Below are positions 17,655 to 27,768 of a stretch of DNA of 64,000 nt, one piece after another. This DNA comes from Pseudomonadota bacterium (lineage in GTDB: Bacteria > Desulfobacterota > Desulfobulbia > Desulfobulbales > JAGXFP01), in NCBI GenBank assembly GCA_018814305.1, contig JAHJAA010000060.1:27405-91404 (forward strand), read 5' to 3'. The position numbers and the translations under genes are program-made. The notes beneath the pieces are model-generated. The model was not told where the DNA came from. It searched no databases and saw nothing but the letters and a program-made list of their open reading frames with translations. Within the stretch, counting starts at the first letter, position 1. Every line of letters begins with the position of its first letter.

Positions 17655-19652
17655 ATGGAGTCACGTAAAACATTGGCCAACGCCATCAGGGCGTTAAGCA
17701 TGGATGCGGTTCAGAAAGCAAAATCAGGCCACCCCGGCGCCCCTCTCGGTATGGCTGACATTGCCGAGGTCCTCTGGAATGATTTTTTAAAGCATAATCC
17801 GACCAATCCGCATTGGCCCGACCGCGACCGTTTCGTTTTGTCAAATGGTCATGGCTCCATGCTGATTTATTCGCTCCTCCACCTGTCAGGATATGCCCTC
17901 ACCATCGAGGATCTCCAGAATTTCCGTCAACTCCATTCCAAAACACCGGGTCATCCCGAGTATGGTTACGCTCCAGGGGTGGAAACAACAACGGGTCCGC
18001 TCGGCCAAGGAATCGCCAATGCCGTCGGTATGGCCATCGCGGAACGAACCATGGCGGCCCAGTTCAACCGGGCCGGTCATACGATCGTTGACCATTATAC
18101 CTATACCTTCATGGGCGACGGCTGCATGATGGAGGGAATCTCCCACGAGGCCTGCTCTCTGGCCGGGGCCCTTGGTCTGGGGAAACTGATCGCCGTCTAT
18201 GATGACAACGGCATCTCCATCGACGGCGAGGTTACGGGTTGGTTTAAGGATAACACCCCGCAACGTTTTCGGGCTTACGGCTGGCATGTCATTGAAAATG
18301 TTGACGGCCACAACGCAGAGGCGATTAAAAAGGCCTTTATCGAGGCCCGGAGCACCACCGACCGTCCAAGCCTCATCTGCTGTAAGACCCTCATCGGGTA
18401 CGGGTGTCCCAACAAGGGTGGGAAAGAGGAATGTCACGGAGCACCTTTGGGTGATGAAGAGATCGCCTTGACCCGTGAAGCTCTGAACTGGCCCCATGCC
18501 CCCTTTGTCATCCCCGAAGAGGTCTACCGGGGCTGGAATGCCGTGGATGAAGGCAAGCGGGTGGAAGCGGATTGGAAAAAAAGTTTCATGCTCTACCAGG
18601 AAGCCTACCCAGTGGAAGCTGCCGAATTTAATCGCCGGATTAAGGGTGAGCTTCCCGGTAACTGGTCTGCCTCATCAACCTCGTTTATCAACGAAGTTAA
18701 TTCAAAGGCTACAAAGGTTGCCACTCGCAAAGCCTCGCAGATCTGCCTCAATGGTTACGGCCCCCATCTCCCTGAATTGATCGGTGGTTCCGCCGATCTG
18801 GCCGGCTCCAATCTCACCATCTGGTCTGGCAGCAAGGGCATTCAAGAAAACAATGCCGGGAACTATATCTATTTCGGAGTCCGGGAGTTCGCTATGGCCG
18901 CCATTGCCAACGGACTCGCCCTGCATGGTGGCTTCATTCCCTATACCGCAACCTTCCTGATCTTTTCGGAATATGCTCGAAATGCCCTCAGAATGGCGGC
19001 CCTGATGAAACAGCGCTCGATCTATGTCTTCACCCATGACTCCATCGGGCTAGGAGAAGACGGACCGACCCATCAGCCAGTTGAACAGGCCGCCACCCTG
19101 CGATTGATCCCCAACATGAGTCTCTGGCGCCCCTGTGACGGAGTCGAAACAGCAGTGGCCTGGAAAAGCGCCCTGGAACGGAAAACCGGGCCGACCTCGC
19201 TGCTCCTCTCCCGACAGGGCCTGCCCCATCAACCTCGAACTTCGGAACAATTGAAAAACATCGCCAAGGGTGGCTACATCCTTCTCGATTGCGGTGGTGA
19301 AACACCCGACGCCATTATCATCGCCACCGGTTCCGAGGTCGAACTGGCCATCAATGCCGCCAATGACCTGGCTGGGCAAGGCAAGAAAATCCGGGTGGTT
19401 TCCATGCCCTCAACGGATATATTTGAAGAACAGGATGCTGCCTATCAGCAGTCCGTCCTGCCCGATACGGTAACGGCCCGGGTGGTGATCGAAGCTGGAG
19501 TCACCGGAGGCTGGTACAAGTACGTCGGCAGGAACGGGAAGATCATCGGCCTGGATCACTTCGGTGAATCCGCTCCGGCCGAAGAACTCTTCAAGGAATT
19601 TGGCTTTACCGTCGACAATGTGGTCATGACCGTGGAAAGCCTCCTCGGATAA
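17655..19652 (+). CDS. tkt: Transketolase
   Basis: A 665-residue transketolase of the pentose phosphate pathway that transfers two-carbon ketol units using thiamine diphosphate. The start ([28 protein letters not shown]), GHGSMLIY, the ThDP/Mg motif [13 protein letters not shown] and the pyrimidine-domain segment [19 protein letters not shown] are all present. Length is full. GGAG lies about ten bases before the ATG. It stands between a 129-base gap and a strong terminator, so it is probably monocistronic. Some internal phrases ([24 protein letters not shown]) are the standard C-terminus. Confidence 0.96.
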   Translation: MESRKTLANAIRALSMDAVQKAKSGHPGAPLGMADIAEVLWNDFLKHNPTNPHWPDRDRFVLSNGHGSMLIYSLLHLSGYALTIEDLQNFRQLHSKTPGHPEYGYAPGVETTTGPLGQGIANAVGMAIAERTMAAQFNRAGHTIVDHYTYTFMGDGCMMEGISHEACSLAGALGLGKLIAVYDDNGISIDGEVTGWFKDNTPQRFRAYGWHVIENVDGHNAEAIKKAFIEARSTTDRPSLICCKTLIGYGCPNKGGKEECHGAPLGDEEIALTREALNWPHAPFVIPEEVYRGWNAVDEGKRVEADWKKSFMLYQEAYPVEAAEFNRRIKGELPGNWSASSTSFINEVNSKATKVATRKASQICLNGYGPHLPELIGGSADLAGSNLTIWSGSKGIQENNAGNYIYFGVREFAMAAIANGLALHGGFIPYTATFLIFSEYARNALRMAALMKQRSIYVFTHDSIGLGEDGPTHQPVEQAATLRLIPNMSLWRPCDGVETAVAWKSALERKTGPTSLLLSRQGLPHQPRTSEQLKNIAKGGYILLDCGGETPDAIIIATGSEVELAINAANDLAGQGKKIRVVSMPSTDIFEEQDAAYQQSVLPDTVTARVVIEAGVTGGWYKYVGRNGKIIGLDHFGESAPAEELFKEFGFTVDNVVMTVESLLG

Positions 19653-19673
19653 TCGAATCTTTCATTCTTTAAT

Positions 19674-19712
19674 AGAGAAGCCAGGGGAATTCCCCCTGGC
19701 TTCTCTTCTTTT
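19674..19712 (+). terminator. Rho-independent terminator after tkt
   Basis: AGAGAAGCCAGGGG (19674-19687) pairs with CCCCTGGCTTCTCT (19693-19706) around a five-base AATTC loop, followed by TCTTTT. It separates tkt from the dus gene that begins a few bases later. Confidence 0.94.
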
Positions 19713-19719
19713 AACTCCC

Positions 19720-20655
19720 ATGATCAAGATCGGCACCCTCCAGCTCACCAACCCGATGATCCTGGCCCCGTTGGCCGGATACACCGATCTCCCCTTTCGC
19801 CTGCTTTGCCGGGAATTCGGGGCGTCTCTCTGTTATTCCGAGATGATCAGCTGCCATGGTCTCGTTTACCACCAGAAAAACACCATCGATATGATTCGCT
19901 CCATCCCTGAAGAGCGTCCGGTGGCCATGCAACTATTTGGCGGCGAGGCAGACGTCATGGGTGCTGCGGCCGCTATTCTCTCTGATTATCCAATTGATAT
20001 TATTGATATAAACATGGGATGCCCGGTAAAAAAGGTGGTCAAAAAAGGGGGCGGGGCTGCCCTGATGAAAAATCCGCAACTTGCCGAACGGATTATCCGA
20101 AAAGTCTGTGCCAACACCAATCTCCCGGTGACAGTCAAAACCAGAACCGGCTGGACCCACCAGGAGATCAATGTGACGGAATTTGTCCAGATGGCAGAAC
20201 AGGCTGGGGCTGCGGCAGTGACGGTCCACGGCCGAACCTGGTCCGATGGTTTTGGCGGATCGGCGGATCAGGAGCTGATCACCGCAGCCAAACGCGCCGT
20301 AACTATCCCGATCATCGGTAATGGTGATATCCTGTCCTATGACGATGGGATCAGAATGATGGGAAATACCGGCTGCGATGCGGTCATGATCGGCCGAGGA
20401 GCCTTGGGTAATCCCTGGGTCTTTGACAAACAAGGACGCCCGACCGACCTTTCGGACATAGCCTCCGGACTTACCCGCCACCTGGAATTAATCGCCCGTT
20501 ATTGTGACCCTGAACCCATGCTGGCCCGGATCAAAAACCATGGAGGCCGGTATTTTAAAGGTCTACCCGGAAGTTCGACGATCCGGCAATCGATTTATGC
20601 CGCTCGCTCTTTCCAGGAACTACAGAAGATCTCTTCGTCATTGACCAAACGATGA
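19720..20655 (+). CDS. dus: tRNA-dihydrouridine synthase (Dus family)
   Basis: An FMN enzyme, 311 residues, that reduces uridine to dihydrouridine in tRNA. The TIM-barrel motifs APLAGYTDLPFR, SEMIS, MQLFGGEADVM and the catalytic-cysteine segment DINMGCPVKKVVKKGGGAAL (C101) are present, as are VKTRTGW, VHGRTW, GNGDI and GRGALGNPW, which bind FMN and tRNA. It is closest in look to the DusB group. The ATG at 19720 follows the tkt terminator by only eight bases, so its promoter must overlap that terminator or expression depends on read-through. Confidence 0.93.
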   Translation: MIKIGTLQLTNPMILAPLAGYTDLPFRLLCREFGASLCYSEMISCHGLVYHQKNTIDMIRSIPEERPVAMQLFGGEADVMGAAAAILSDYPIDIIDINMGCPVKKVVKKGGGAALMKNPQLAERIIRKVCANTNLPVTVKTRTGWTHQEINVTEFVQMAEQAGAAAVTVHGRTWSDGFGGSADQELITAAKRAVTIPIIGNGDILSYDDGIRMMGNTGCDAVMIGRGALGNPWVFDKQGRPTDLSDIASGLTRHLELIARYCDPEPMLARIKNHGGRYFKGLPGSSTIRQSIYAARSFQELQKISSSLTKR

Positions 20656-20704
20656 AACGGGGTGAGCTACCAATCCTCCGACCGCACCGTTCTTCAATCA
20701 ACCC

Positions 20705-20734
20705 TTGGCATTTCGCCCTATTTTCCTATATAAT
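20705..20734 (+). promoter_or_regulatory. Sigma70-type promoter of the MSHA-like pilus locus
   Basis: TTGGCA (20705-20710, five of six consensus bases) and a perfect TATAAT (20729-20734) are separated by 18 bases. The first gene starts 44 bases after the -10 box. This is the clearest promoter on the plus strand and would drive the adhesin and minor pilin genes. Confidence 0.75.
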
Positions 20735-20777
20735 GAATATGATCAAACCTTAAGACTCTTCACCCGAAGGTACTGCC

Positions 20778-23700
20778 ATGACCCTGGAGACCGTTCGCCA
20801 ACTGCCGTTCCGCCGAGCTGCGTTCCCTCTTTTGGTCTTCGCTCTCTGCTGGCTCACTCAAGGCCTCGTGGCCTCCCCAGCCGGAGCCGCTACCTACGCA
20901 TACGATGACACTATCGTCGATACCCCCTTCGATCCAACCACAACCAACGTGATCTGGGACCAGACCTGTACCGACTTCAACCGGGATGACGACAAGACCC
21001 TGGTCACTATCGGCTTCACCTTCAACTTCGCCGGAATCGATTACACCCAGGTCCGGATCATGTCCAACGGAGCGCTCCATTTCGGGGCCGACCAGAACTT
21101 CCAGACCGACTATACCAATGAAGCTTTGCCAATCACCACCACGGTCAACGGGCCCTGTGCCGAATCACCCGCCGACCGGGTGATCGCCCCATACTGGGAT
21201 GACCTGCAACCTGGTTCCGGCGGCACAGTCCGTTACGACACCCTTGGTTCCGCTCCAAACCGTCGCTTCGCCGTCAGCTGGACGGGCGTTCCACTTTACC
21301 CCAACACCGGCAGTTATACCTTCCAGGTGGTCCTTTACGAGGGTAGTAATAATATCCTGTTCCGCTACGGCGGCGGCAACACCAATGGTTCCGGCACCAC
21401 CATCGGGGTCGAAGTCAATGACACCGATTTCACCCAATATTCCTATAACACCTCCTCGGTCACCAACGGCGACACTATCCTCTTCTATCCCACCAAGCAT
21501 TTCGCCATCAGCCACGACGGGGCCGGCGACATCTGCCAGACTGAAAACGTTACCATTACCTACCATAACCCGGACCACTCCAGATACATGACCTATACCG
21601 GTACCATTACCCTGTCGACCTCCACCGGCAACGGCACCTGGTCCCTGGGCAGTGGGGCCCTGGGACTTTTAACCAACCTCGGTGGCGGTTCTGCCACCTA
21701 CACCTTTGCCGCCGGAGAGAATGGTCTGGTCAACCTTGGCTTCAGCGATCCAACTCCCGAAACCGTCAATATCAATCTCACCGATGGCACCTCCACGGAA
21801 GATCCGGGTGAAGACGCAAATCTAGTGTTCACCGGTGCCGCCAACACCATTAGGGACGATTTCAATGTGACCTCGTTTGCCAATAACGACGGCACGCTCA
21901 CCTGGGCCACCGACTGGATTGAGGTGGACGGTAACGGCATGGGACCTGGAACCGGTAACGTGCTGATCACCGGGGGCGATCTCTCCCTTGACGACCAGCC
22001 CAACACCAACGGCGAACCCAGTCTTGAGCGGGAGGCCGATCTGTCGACGGCATCCTCCGCAATATTGTCTTTTGATTACCAAACCACCAGCGGGGTAGAC
22101 AACAGTGACTCTATTATTCTCGAGGTCTCGGCCAATGGCGGTGTGAGCTGGACTACTCTGGAAGACTTCACCGGCATTAACGGCGCCACCAGCGGCTCAA
22201 GAAGCTACGACCTTACCACTTTCCTCTCGGCAAATACCCGGATCCGGTTCAGAGTCGCCAATGCATACGGCGGTGGCAACGAAAATTTCCTGGTCAATTT
22301 CGTCCAGATCGCCACACCCCAGCCCTGTGCCCACTTTGCGATCAACCATGACGGGGCCGGGGATTCCTGCGCCCCTGAAAACGTCACCTTCGAGGTCCAT
22401 AACGGCTCCCATGTGTTGAATTCTTCGTACAGTGGTTCAGCCTCGATCACGACCACCACGGCCCACGGAGACTGGTCAGTGGTGGTCGGCAATATTTCGA
22501 ACCTGACCAATTTCGGCAACGGCATGGCTATCTATACCTTTGACGGCACCGAAGGCGGCACCATCACCCTGGGTCTTGCCAACACTTTCACTGAAACCTT
22601 GAACATCGATATCTCCGATGGCTCCCTTGCCGAATCGTCGACGGAAGATGCCGATCTGATCTTCGCGGGTGTCAACAATCCGGATACCTACCGAGATGAA
22701 TTTAATGCCCAGTTATACAGCAACAATGACGGCTCATTGAACTGGTCCACCGACTGGCTGGAGATCAATGACGATGGCGACCCCACCGGCAGTGACGAGC
22801 GAATCTTGACCGATCTGGGCGCCGACTTCAGTCTGCGAGTTCGTGATAACAATAACGGCGGCGAGGGGGTTGAACGTGAGGCTGATCTTTCCACCTTTAC
22901 CGCCGCCACCCTGACCTTTGACTATCGACGCAACTCATTGGATGATGCCAATGACTATGTTGCCGTCTGGGCCTCCGGCGATGGCGGGACCAGTTGGACC
23001 GAGCTGCCCGGCAGTCGTCTGGCCGGGCCGACCAACGACGCCGCTTACCAGTCGGCCAGTTTTGATCTCACCCCCTATATCGCCGTTAATACCCGAATCC
23101 GCTTCCTCTCTTCAGCCGACTTGGGTAATAACGACCAGGTCTATTTCGATAATATTGAAATATCCGACCCCACCCTGCTGGTCTGTGCCGGCGCCGACCA
23201 TTACGCGATCAGCCACGACGGGACAGCAATCAACTGCCAGGCAGAACCTATTACCATCCGGGCCCATGACGCCACCCATATCGCAATCCCAGGCTTTACC
23301 GGTACCATCGACCTTACTACCGATAGCGGCAATGGAGACTGGACGGTGATTACCGGGGTGATGGCCAATCTCACCAACAACGGCAACGGCAGCGCCAGCT
23401 ATATCTTTGACGGCTCCGAAAATGGCCTGATCGTCCTTGGCCTCAAGGATACCTTTGTCGAATCGGTTAATATCGATATCACCGATGGTACGGCCACGGA
23501 GCAAAGCGGCACGGCCCTAGTCACCGAGGATCAGGATCTAGTCTTTGCCGCCGCCGGTTTCAACTTCCTGGTCGATGGCCTGCCCAATCCCATTACCACC
23601 CAGATCGGCGGCAAACCATCCAATACCGCTCCCGGCAGCCACACCCTGGAACTTCAGGCCATCCGGACCAGCGACCAGACCGGGGCCTGTGAGGCGGCTC

Positions 23701-25343
23701 TGGTGGGCAACAACACCATTGAACTGGCCTTTGAATGTATCGATCCAACCACCTGCACGACCAGCCAGGTCCTGATCAACGCCACCGCCATCGCCGGCAA
23801 CCCGGACAGTGCGGTCGCAGCCTACACCGGGGTCAGCCTGGACTTCGGCGACGACACCGATACCACCGCCACCTTCACCATGAGCTACCCCGACTCAGGC
23901 CGCCTGCGGCTCCACGCCCGCTACGACATCCCCCTTGGTGACGGCTCCCCCTCAACCAATTTGATGGTCGGCAACTCCAACGATTTCGTGGTTCGCCCCT
24001 TCGGTATTGATCTCGTCGCCACAGGTAATCCAGGAGCAACGTTACCCACCGGGCTTTGGTATACTACGGCAGGATCCCCTTTTACAGTGACAGCCAGGGC
24101 GGTGCTCTGGCAGGCAGATGACGACACCAACACCAACGGCCTACCCGACAACCACGCCGACCTCGATCCAACCAACAATGCCAATCTCGCTGACAATTCA
24201 GTCGCTCTAAATTTCGGCCGGGAGATAGCCCCTGAAGATGTGTCACTCAGTTCGTTACTCTATCTTCCGGTTGGCGGCAGTGACCCGGGACTCCTGGGCA
24301 GTATTACCTTGTCCGGCTTCATCAATGGGACCAGCAGCAACGCGGTGAGGTTTGACGAGGTCGGTATCATTGAGATCACCGCTGCCCTCTCGGACGGATC
24401 CTTCCTGGGCGACGCCAATGTTCGCGGCAAGTCGGGCCCGGTGGGCCGCTTTTCACCGGCAACATTCAATGTGACCGTTGTACCAGACCCGCCAACCTTG
24501 TTCGACAGCTGTCCCGGGGGCAGCTTCACCTACCTGGGTGAATCCTTTCCCTATACCATTGATCCGATCCTGACCATCACTGCCCAAAACACCGCTGGCG
24601 CCACCACCTTGAACTACGATTGCGGTGGTTTCTGGATGCTCCCCACCCCTTATGTTTTAAATTACTCCTATGCCGATTCTTCTGGAGGTGGGACCATCCT
24701 GGCCCCGCTGGTTGCCACCAAGAATCCCTCCGCTGGCGATTCCACCAACTGCGACGGTCTGCTTTCGTTGACCATTAACGATACCTTCACCTATACCAGG
24801 CCGTCCATCATCAGCCCACTGCCGCCTTTTGCCTCCGCCATTGACTTCACCGCCGATCTCCTCCAGTTCACCGACAGCGATGGAATCTGCTATGATGCCG
24901 GCACCGGCTGCCAAGCCTTGACCCGATCCAATATTAGTGGTGCGACCCTTCGGCATGGCCGTTTAAAAGTGTTCAACAATTACGGCCCGGAAACTGCTGA
25001 CATTATCAACTCCCCCTTTGCCACCCAATACTATGACGGAACGTCCTGGATGAGCAGCAGTACCGATGTCTGCACCACCAGTATGAGCTTCTGCCCGGCG
25101 GCCAGAATCGGGGCCGGGACTGTTCTTCCCGATCCCCTGGTCAACGGGGCCGGAACCTTCACCGTGACCACGACCGGGGTATACGGGGAACAATTGGACG
25201 TCTGCCCTCTGGCTCCAGCCTGGCTCACCGAACTTGTCGACTGTGTCACCCCGCCGGCCCCGGACGACACCTGCGGCCTCTTCTCCTTTGGCATATACCG
25301 AGGCAACGACCGGATCATCAACTGGAAGGAGATCATCCGCTAA
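20778..25343 (+). CDS. mshQ: Giant MshQ-like secreted adhesin/pilus-tip protein with nidogen-like and repeated beta modules
   Basis: A 1,521-residue exported protein with signal peptide (about 1-37). Visible order: a nidogen-like domain (about 38-235), then three copies of a module starting H(F/Y)AI.HDG at residues 241, 519 and 808. The first two copies are each followed by a jelly-roll (MAM-like) domain with a YRDEFN-type start and READLST core. The C-terminal third matches the MshQ/DUF6701 region, ending FGIYRGNDRIINWKEIIR. Asp/Asn/Gly/Thr richness suggests calcium-bound beta-sandwiches, and paired cysteines fit the periplasm or cell surface. MshQ genes close MSHA operons in Vibrio; here the gene comes first. 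Binding partner unknown. It follows a strong promoter and ends two bases before the next gene. Confidence 0.8.
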   Translation: MTLETVRQLPFRRAAFPLLVFALCWLTQGLVASPAGAATYAYDDTIVDTPFDPTTTNVIWDQTCTDFNRDDDKTLVTIGFTFNFAGIDYTQVRIMSNGALHFGADQNFQTDYTNEALPITTTVNGPCAESPADRVIAPYWDDLQPGSGGTVRYDTLGSAPNRRFAVSWTGVPLYPNTGSYTFQVVLYEGSNNILFRYGGGNTNGSGTTIGVEVNDTDFTQYSYNTSSVTNGDTILFYPTKHFAISHDGAGDICQTENVTITYHNPDHSRYMTYTGTITLSTSTGNGTWSLGSGALGLLTNLGGGSATYTFAAGENGLVNLGFSDPTPETVNINLTDGTSTEDPGEDANLVFTGAANTIRDDFNVTSFANNDGTLTWATDWIEVDGNGMGPGTGNVLITGGDLSLDDQPNTNGEPSLEREADLSTASSAILSFDYQTTSGVDNSDSIILEVSANGGVSWTTLEDFTGINGATSGSRSYDLTTFLSANTRIRFRVANAYGGGNENFLVNFVQIATPQPCAHFAINHDGAGDSCAPENVTFEVHNGSHVLNSSYSGSASITTTTAHGDWSVVVGNISNLTNFGNGMAIYTFDGTEGGTITLGLANTFTETLNIDISDGSLAESSTEDADLIFAGVNNPDTYRDEFNAQLYSNNDGSLNWSTDWLEINDDGDPTGSDERILTDLGADFSLRVRDNNNGGEGVEREADLSTFTAATLTFDYRRNSLDDANDYVAVWASGDGGTSWTELPGSRLAGPTNDAAYQSASFDLTPYIAVNTRIRFLSSADLGNNDQVYFDNIEISDPTLLVCAGADHYAISHDGTAINCQAEPITIRAHDATHIAIPGFTGTIDLTTDSGNGDWTVITGVMANLTNNGNGSASYIFDGSENGLIVLGLKDTFVESVNIDITDGTATEQSGTALVTEDQDLVFAAAGFNFLVDGLPNPITTQIGGKPSNTAPGSHTLELQAIRTSDQTGACEAALVGNNTIELAFECIDPTTCTTSQVLINATAIAGNPDSAVAAYTGVSLDFGDDTDTTATFTMSYPDSGRLRLHARYDIPLGDGSPSTNLMVGNSNDFVVRPFGIDLVATGNPGATLPTGLWYTTAGSPFTVTARAVLWQADDDTNTNGLPDNHADLDPTNNANLADNSVALNFGREIAPEDVSLSSLLYLPVGGSDPGLLGSITLSGFINGTSSNAVRFDEVGIIEITAALSDGSFLGDANVRGKSGPVGRFSPATFNVTVVPDPPTLFDSCPGGSFTYLGESFPYTIDPILTITAQNTAGATTLNYDCGGFWMLPTPYVLNYSYADSSGGGTILAPLVATKNPSAGDSTNCDGLLSLTINDTFTYTRPSIISPLPPFASAIDFTADLLQFTDSDGICYDAGTGCQALTRSNISGATLRHGRLKVFNNYGPETADIINSPFATQYYDGTSWMSSSTDVCTTSMSFCPAARIGAGTVLPDPLVNGAGTFTVTTTGVYGEQLDVCPLAPAWLTELVDCVTPPAPDDTCGLFSFGIYRGNDRIINWKEIIR

Positions 25344-25345
25344 CC

Positions 25346-25798
25346 ATGGATCGCCATCATCCAACCCCATCCGGCTTCACCCTGATCGAACTGGTCATCG
25401 TCATCGTCCTTTTGGGATCATTGGCCGTGACCGTGGCGGTGAAATGGCCCTCGGGCATGGAAGAACAGGCTGCAACCAGCGATGTGATCAGGGCTATCCG
25501 CTTTGCCCAGCACCAGGGCATGACCCGTCAATATACCGCCTCAGGATCGGCCTGGGGATTCGCAGCAGACGGGGTCCTCCATCGCTACACGGTGAAACGG
25601 GCCGATGATTCGGAGTTTGCCGACCCCGACTATGTCAACCACAGCCTTCCCGGTAAAACCAGTCTTTCAGCAGGTACGATCTGGTTCAACGGGCTGGGAG
25701 AACCCATCGACACCTCCGGAACACCGCTGGGGATGACCACCTTCACGGTCGGCGGAACCACCATAACCATCCATCCGGAGACCGGTTATGTGGAATAG
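25346..25798 (+). CDS. MshC-like minor prepilin (GspH/FimT type)
   Basis: A 150-residue minor pilin. A nine-residue leader ends at the prepilin peptidase site G10|FTLIEL, with Glu5 of the mature protein present, followed by the hydrophobic pilin helix (about 11-34) and a small beta-rich domain ending in TTITIHPETGYV, as in GspH/FimT proteins. Such minor pilins prime pilus assembly in the inner membrane. The ATG is two bases after the adhesin stop. It overlaps the next gene by 11 bases. MshC is assigned from order (Q-C-D-O-P) rather than from sequence alone. Confidence 0.8.
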   Translation: MDRHHPTPSGFTLIELVIVIVLLGSLAVTVAVKWPSGMEEQAATSDVIRAIRFAQHQGMTRQYTASGSAWGFAADGVLHRYTVKRADDSEFADPDYVNHSLPGKTSLSAGTIWFNGLGEPIDTSGTPLGMTTFTVGGTTITIHPETGYVE

Positions 25799-26366
25799 CT
25801 TACGAGAATCATCCGCCCAGAGGGGATTTACCCTGCTGGAACTTATCATCACCATGATCATTTTGGGTTTTGCCTCACTGATCATGATCCCCTTTATCAC
25901 CGCCATCGGTCATAGTCCAGATCCGGTCATCCGACAACGGGCTGTGGCCCTGGGCCAGGCCATGATGGATGAGATTACCAGCAAAAAATGGGATGAGAAC
26001 ACCCCCCTGGGGGGCGGTCCCATCGGCCCCACCACCGAAAGCGCTAGAGGGACGGTAATTGCTCCAAGCCTCATTGGCCCGGACGGAGCCGAAACCAGGG
26101 CCACCTTCGATGACGTGGATGACTATGATGGGCTTACCGCCACCGATATCTTTCAAAATCAGGATGGGGTCACCTTCACCTTAAACGGTTACAACCGGAC
26201 GGTAATTGTCAGCTATATCGCCAGTAACGCCAATCCCATCTCAGCTTTGTCACCAGTGGGGACGACCACTGCAGCAACTGCAACCGACACCAAACGCATT
26301 GTAGTCCGGGTAACCACCTTGACCCAAGAGACCCTGGAATTTATCGCCCTATCGTGCAATTACTGA
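25788..26366 (+). CDS. MshD-like minor prepilin
   Basis: A 192-residue minor pilin with leader cut at G13|FTLLEL and a standard N-terminal helix (about 14-37). The middle has RAVALGQAMMDEI, typical of MshD and GspI-like pilins, and the C-terminal part resembles a small beta-sandwich ending with a lone Cys near the C-terminus (SCNY). It overlaps the MshC-like gene by 11 bases and is followed one base later by the MshO-like gene, so translation is coupled along the set. Confidence 0.78.
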   Translation: MWNSLRESSAQRGFTLLELIITMIILGFASLIMIPFITAIGHSPDPVIRQRAVALGQAMMDEITSKKWDENTPLGGGPIGPTTESARGTVIAPSLIGPDGAETRATFDDVDDYDGLTATDIFQNQDGVTFTLNGYNRTVIVSYIASNANPISALSPVGTTTAATATDTKRIVVRVTTLTQETLEFIALSCNY

Positions 26367-26367
26367 T

Positions 26368-27174
26368 ATGAAACAAACCACTCCATTAAATAGTGGCTTC
26401 ACCCTCATCGAACTGATCGTGGTCATGGTCATACTGGGTCTGGTGGGGGTGATGGGCGCCGACTTCATCGCCACAGGCTTCAAGGGCTTTGCCGCCACCG
26501 ACGATCGGATCGAACTCTATGAAGAAGGCAAAACCACCCTGGTTCGGCTGGAAAGAGAGATCCATGGCGCTGTGCCCAACGCGGTCACCCTGGTCAGCCC
26601 CACTGAACTGCGGATCGGTATGATCGACGAGGTTGCCATGGTCCCGGTCTTCGGCAGTTATCTTGAATCCCCCCCCACCACAACCCTGACCGATGCCTTT
26701 GTTCCTCCCCCGGTATCGTCCGCAACCGCCTTTCTCCCGGTTAATACGATCATCTCAGTCTATAACCGGAACTGGACCGACTTCACCACCATGACCATGG
26801 CCCAGAGGCGGCTCTATACCGTTACCGGCCTTGCCGCAGGAACCATGACCATTTCCAAGAACATGCCGCCCCCCCGTTCCTCACCTCGAAAACGCTATTA
26901 CGCCGTGGACCGCGCCATTCGCTATACCCTTTCTGGTACCGATCTCTTGCGTTCCCAGTTCAAAATCGCCAATGAAGCAGACGACATCAATACCCAACTG
27001 ACCGCGGCAACCCAATATCCCCTGACCCGGAATATCGTCCCCGGGACGTTTCAATTCAACTACGCCCCGGCCGCTTTGAGCCGCAATGGGATGGTTACGG
27101 TGAATTTCACCCTGACCCGTTCGACTGAGCAGATCGATTTTCATAAGGAGATCCATATCAAAAATGTCCCCTAA
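26368..27174 (+). CDS. MshO-like minor prepilin
   Basis: A 268-residue minor pilin, the largest of the set, with leader cut at G10|FTLIEL. It resembles MshO/GspJ-type pilins: LYEEGKTTLVRLEREIHGAVPNAV after the helix is the characteristic first beta-domain segment. No ribosome-binding site is evident, and its ATG lies just one base after the upstream stop, which suggests translational coupling. It overlaps the MshP-like gene by 11 bases. Confidence 0.8.
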   Translation: MKQTTPLNSGFTLIELIVVMVILGLVGVMGADFIATGFKGFAATDDRIELYEEGKTTLVRLEREIHGAVPNAVTLVSPTELRIGMIDEVAMVPVFGSYLESPPTTTLTDAFVPPPVSSATAFLPVNTIISVYNRNWTDFTTMTMAQRRLYTVTGLAAGTMTISKNMPPPRSSPRKRYYAVDRAIRYTLSGTDLLRSQFKIANEADDINTQLTAATQYPLTRNIVPGTFQFNYAPAALSRNGMVTVNFTLTRSTEQIDFHKEIHIKNVP

Positions 27175-27568
27175 ACCACTTAAAATCAGTCAAACCGATA
27201 ATCAGCAGGGTTTCGGCCTGATTGCGGCTTTATTCATGATCGTTATCCTGGCCATGTTCGGCAGTCTGGCTGCTCGGTATCTCGCCACCACTACGATTAC
27301 CTCCACCGATGATTATCTCTGGGCCAAATCGCTCTATGCCGCCGAGTCCGCCGCCAACCGAAGGATCCTCTACCATGACGGCGGAGGAACCGGTGGTTTT
27401 GTAACCCCGGTGGTTAACAACATGACCACCGTCATCTCCATCGACAACTTTCAACCGCCGGGCAGCCCTTCTTCATTGGAAGTGAGCGGTTTTTTCGATA
27501 CCAACGGCAACGCCACTCCCGACTCCGGTGAGGTTGTCCGAACCATTACAATCAAATACATGTTGTAA
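27164..27568 (+). CDS. MshP-like pilus accessory protein
   Basis: A 134-residue protein with a 17-residue leader before QGFGLIAALFMIV. The cleavage glycine is followed by Phe but the usual Glu at position 5 is replaced by Ala, the pattern of MshP/PilX-like proteins (QQGFGLI). One hydrophobic helix (about 18-42) leads to YAAESAANRRI and a small C-terminal domain with a DTNGNATPDSGE loop. It ends the first pilin gene group; a 200-base gap follows. Confidence 0.72.
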   Translation: MSPKPLKISQTDNQQGFGLIAALFMIVILAMFGSLAARYLATTTITSTDDYLWAKSLYAAESAANRRILYHDGGGTGGFVTPVVNNMTTVISIDNFQPPGSPSSLEVSGFFDTNGNATPDSGEVVRTITIKYML

Positions 27569-27768
27569 AAATGACCGAACCAGCCAAAGAATCAATACTA
27601 CTATTTGTATTATCCATCCGAATCCTGCTAAAGTATTTTAATAACAGTAATTTAACAGGGTGGATCGAACCTTTATCCACCAGGAGCGGATCTTCCTCTC
27701 AATCGACAAAACACACATGATTTCGACATATTAAACCGACTATCACTCCGCAACCAAAGGGGCACCAC
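27569..27768 (+). other. Intergenic gap with hairpin before second pilin block
   Basis: A 200-base non-coding gap inside the pilus locus. GGTGGAT (27659-27665) and ATCCACC (27675-27681) form a seven-base stem with a nine-base loop and no T tract. The gap could hold an internal promoter for the downstream block, but no confident -35/-10 pair was found. Confidence 0.45.

Noticed and set aside
21165..25370. Long antisense frames opposite the mshQ-like gene
   Set aside because: Repetitive, GC-skewed coding DNA produces open frames on both strands. Their translations have no domain and no start signals.
27569..27768. Sigma54 promoter before the pilin-like gene
   Set aside because: No GG-N10-GC pair with acceptable flanking bases was found, so no promoter is claimed.
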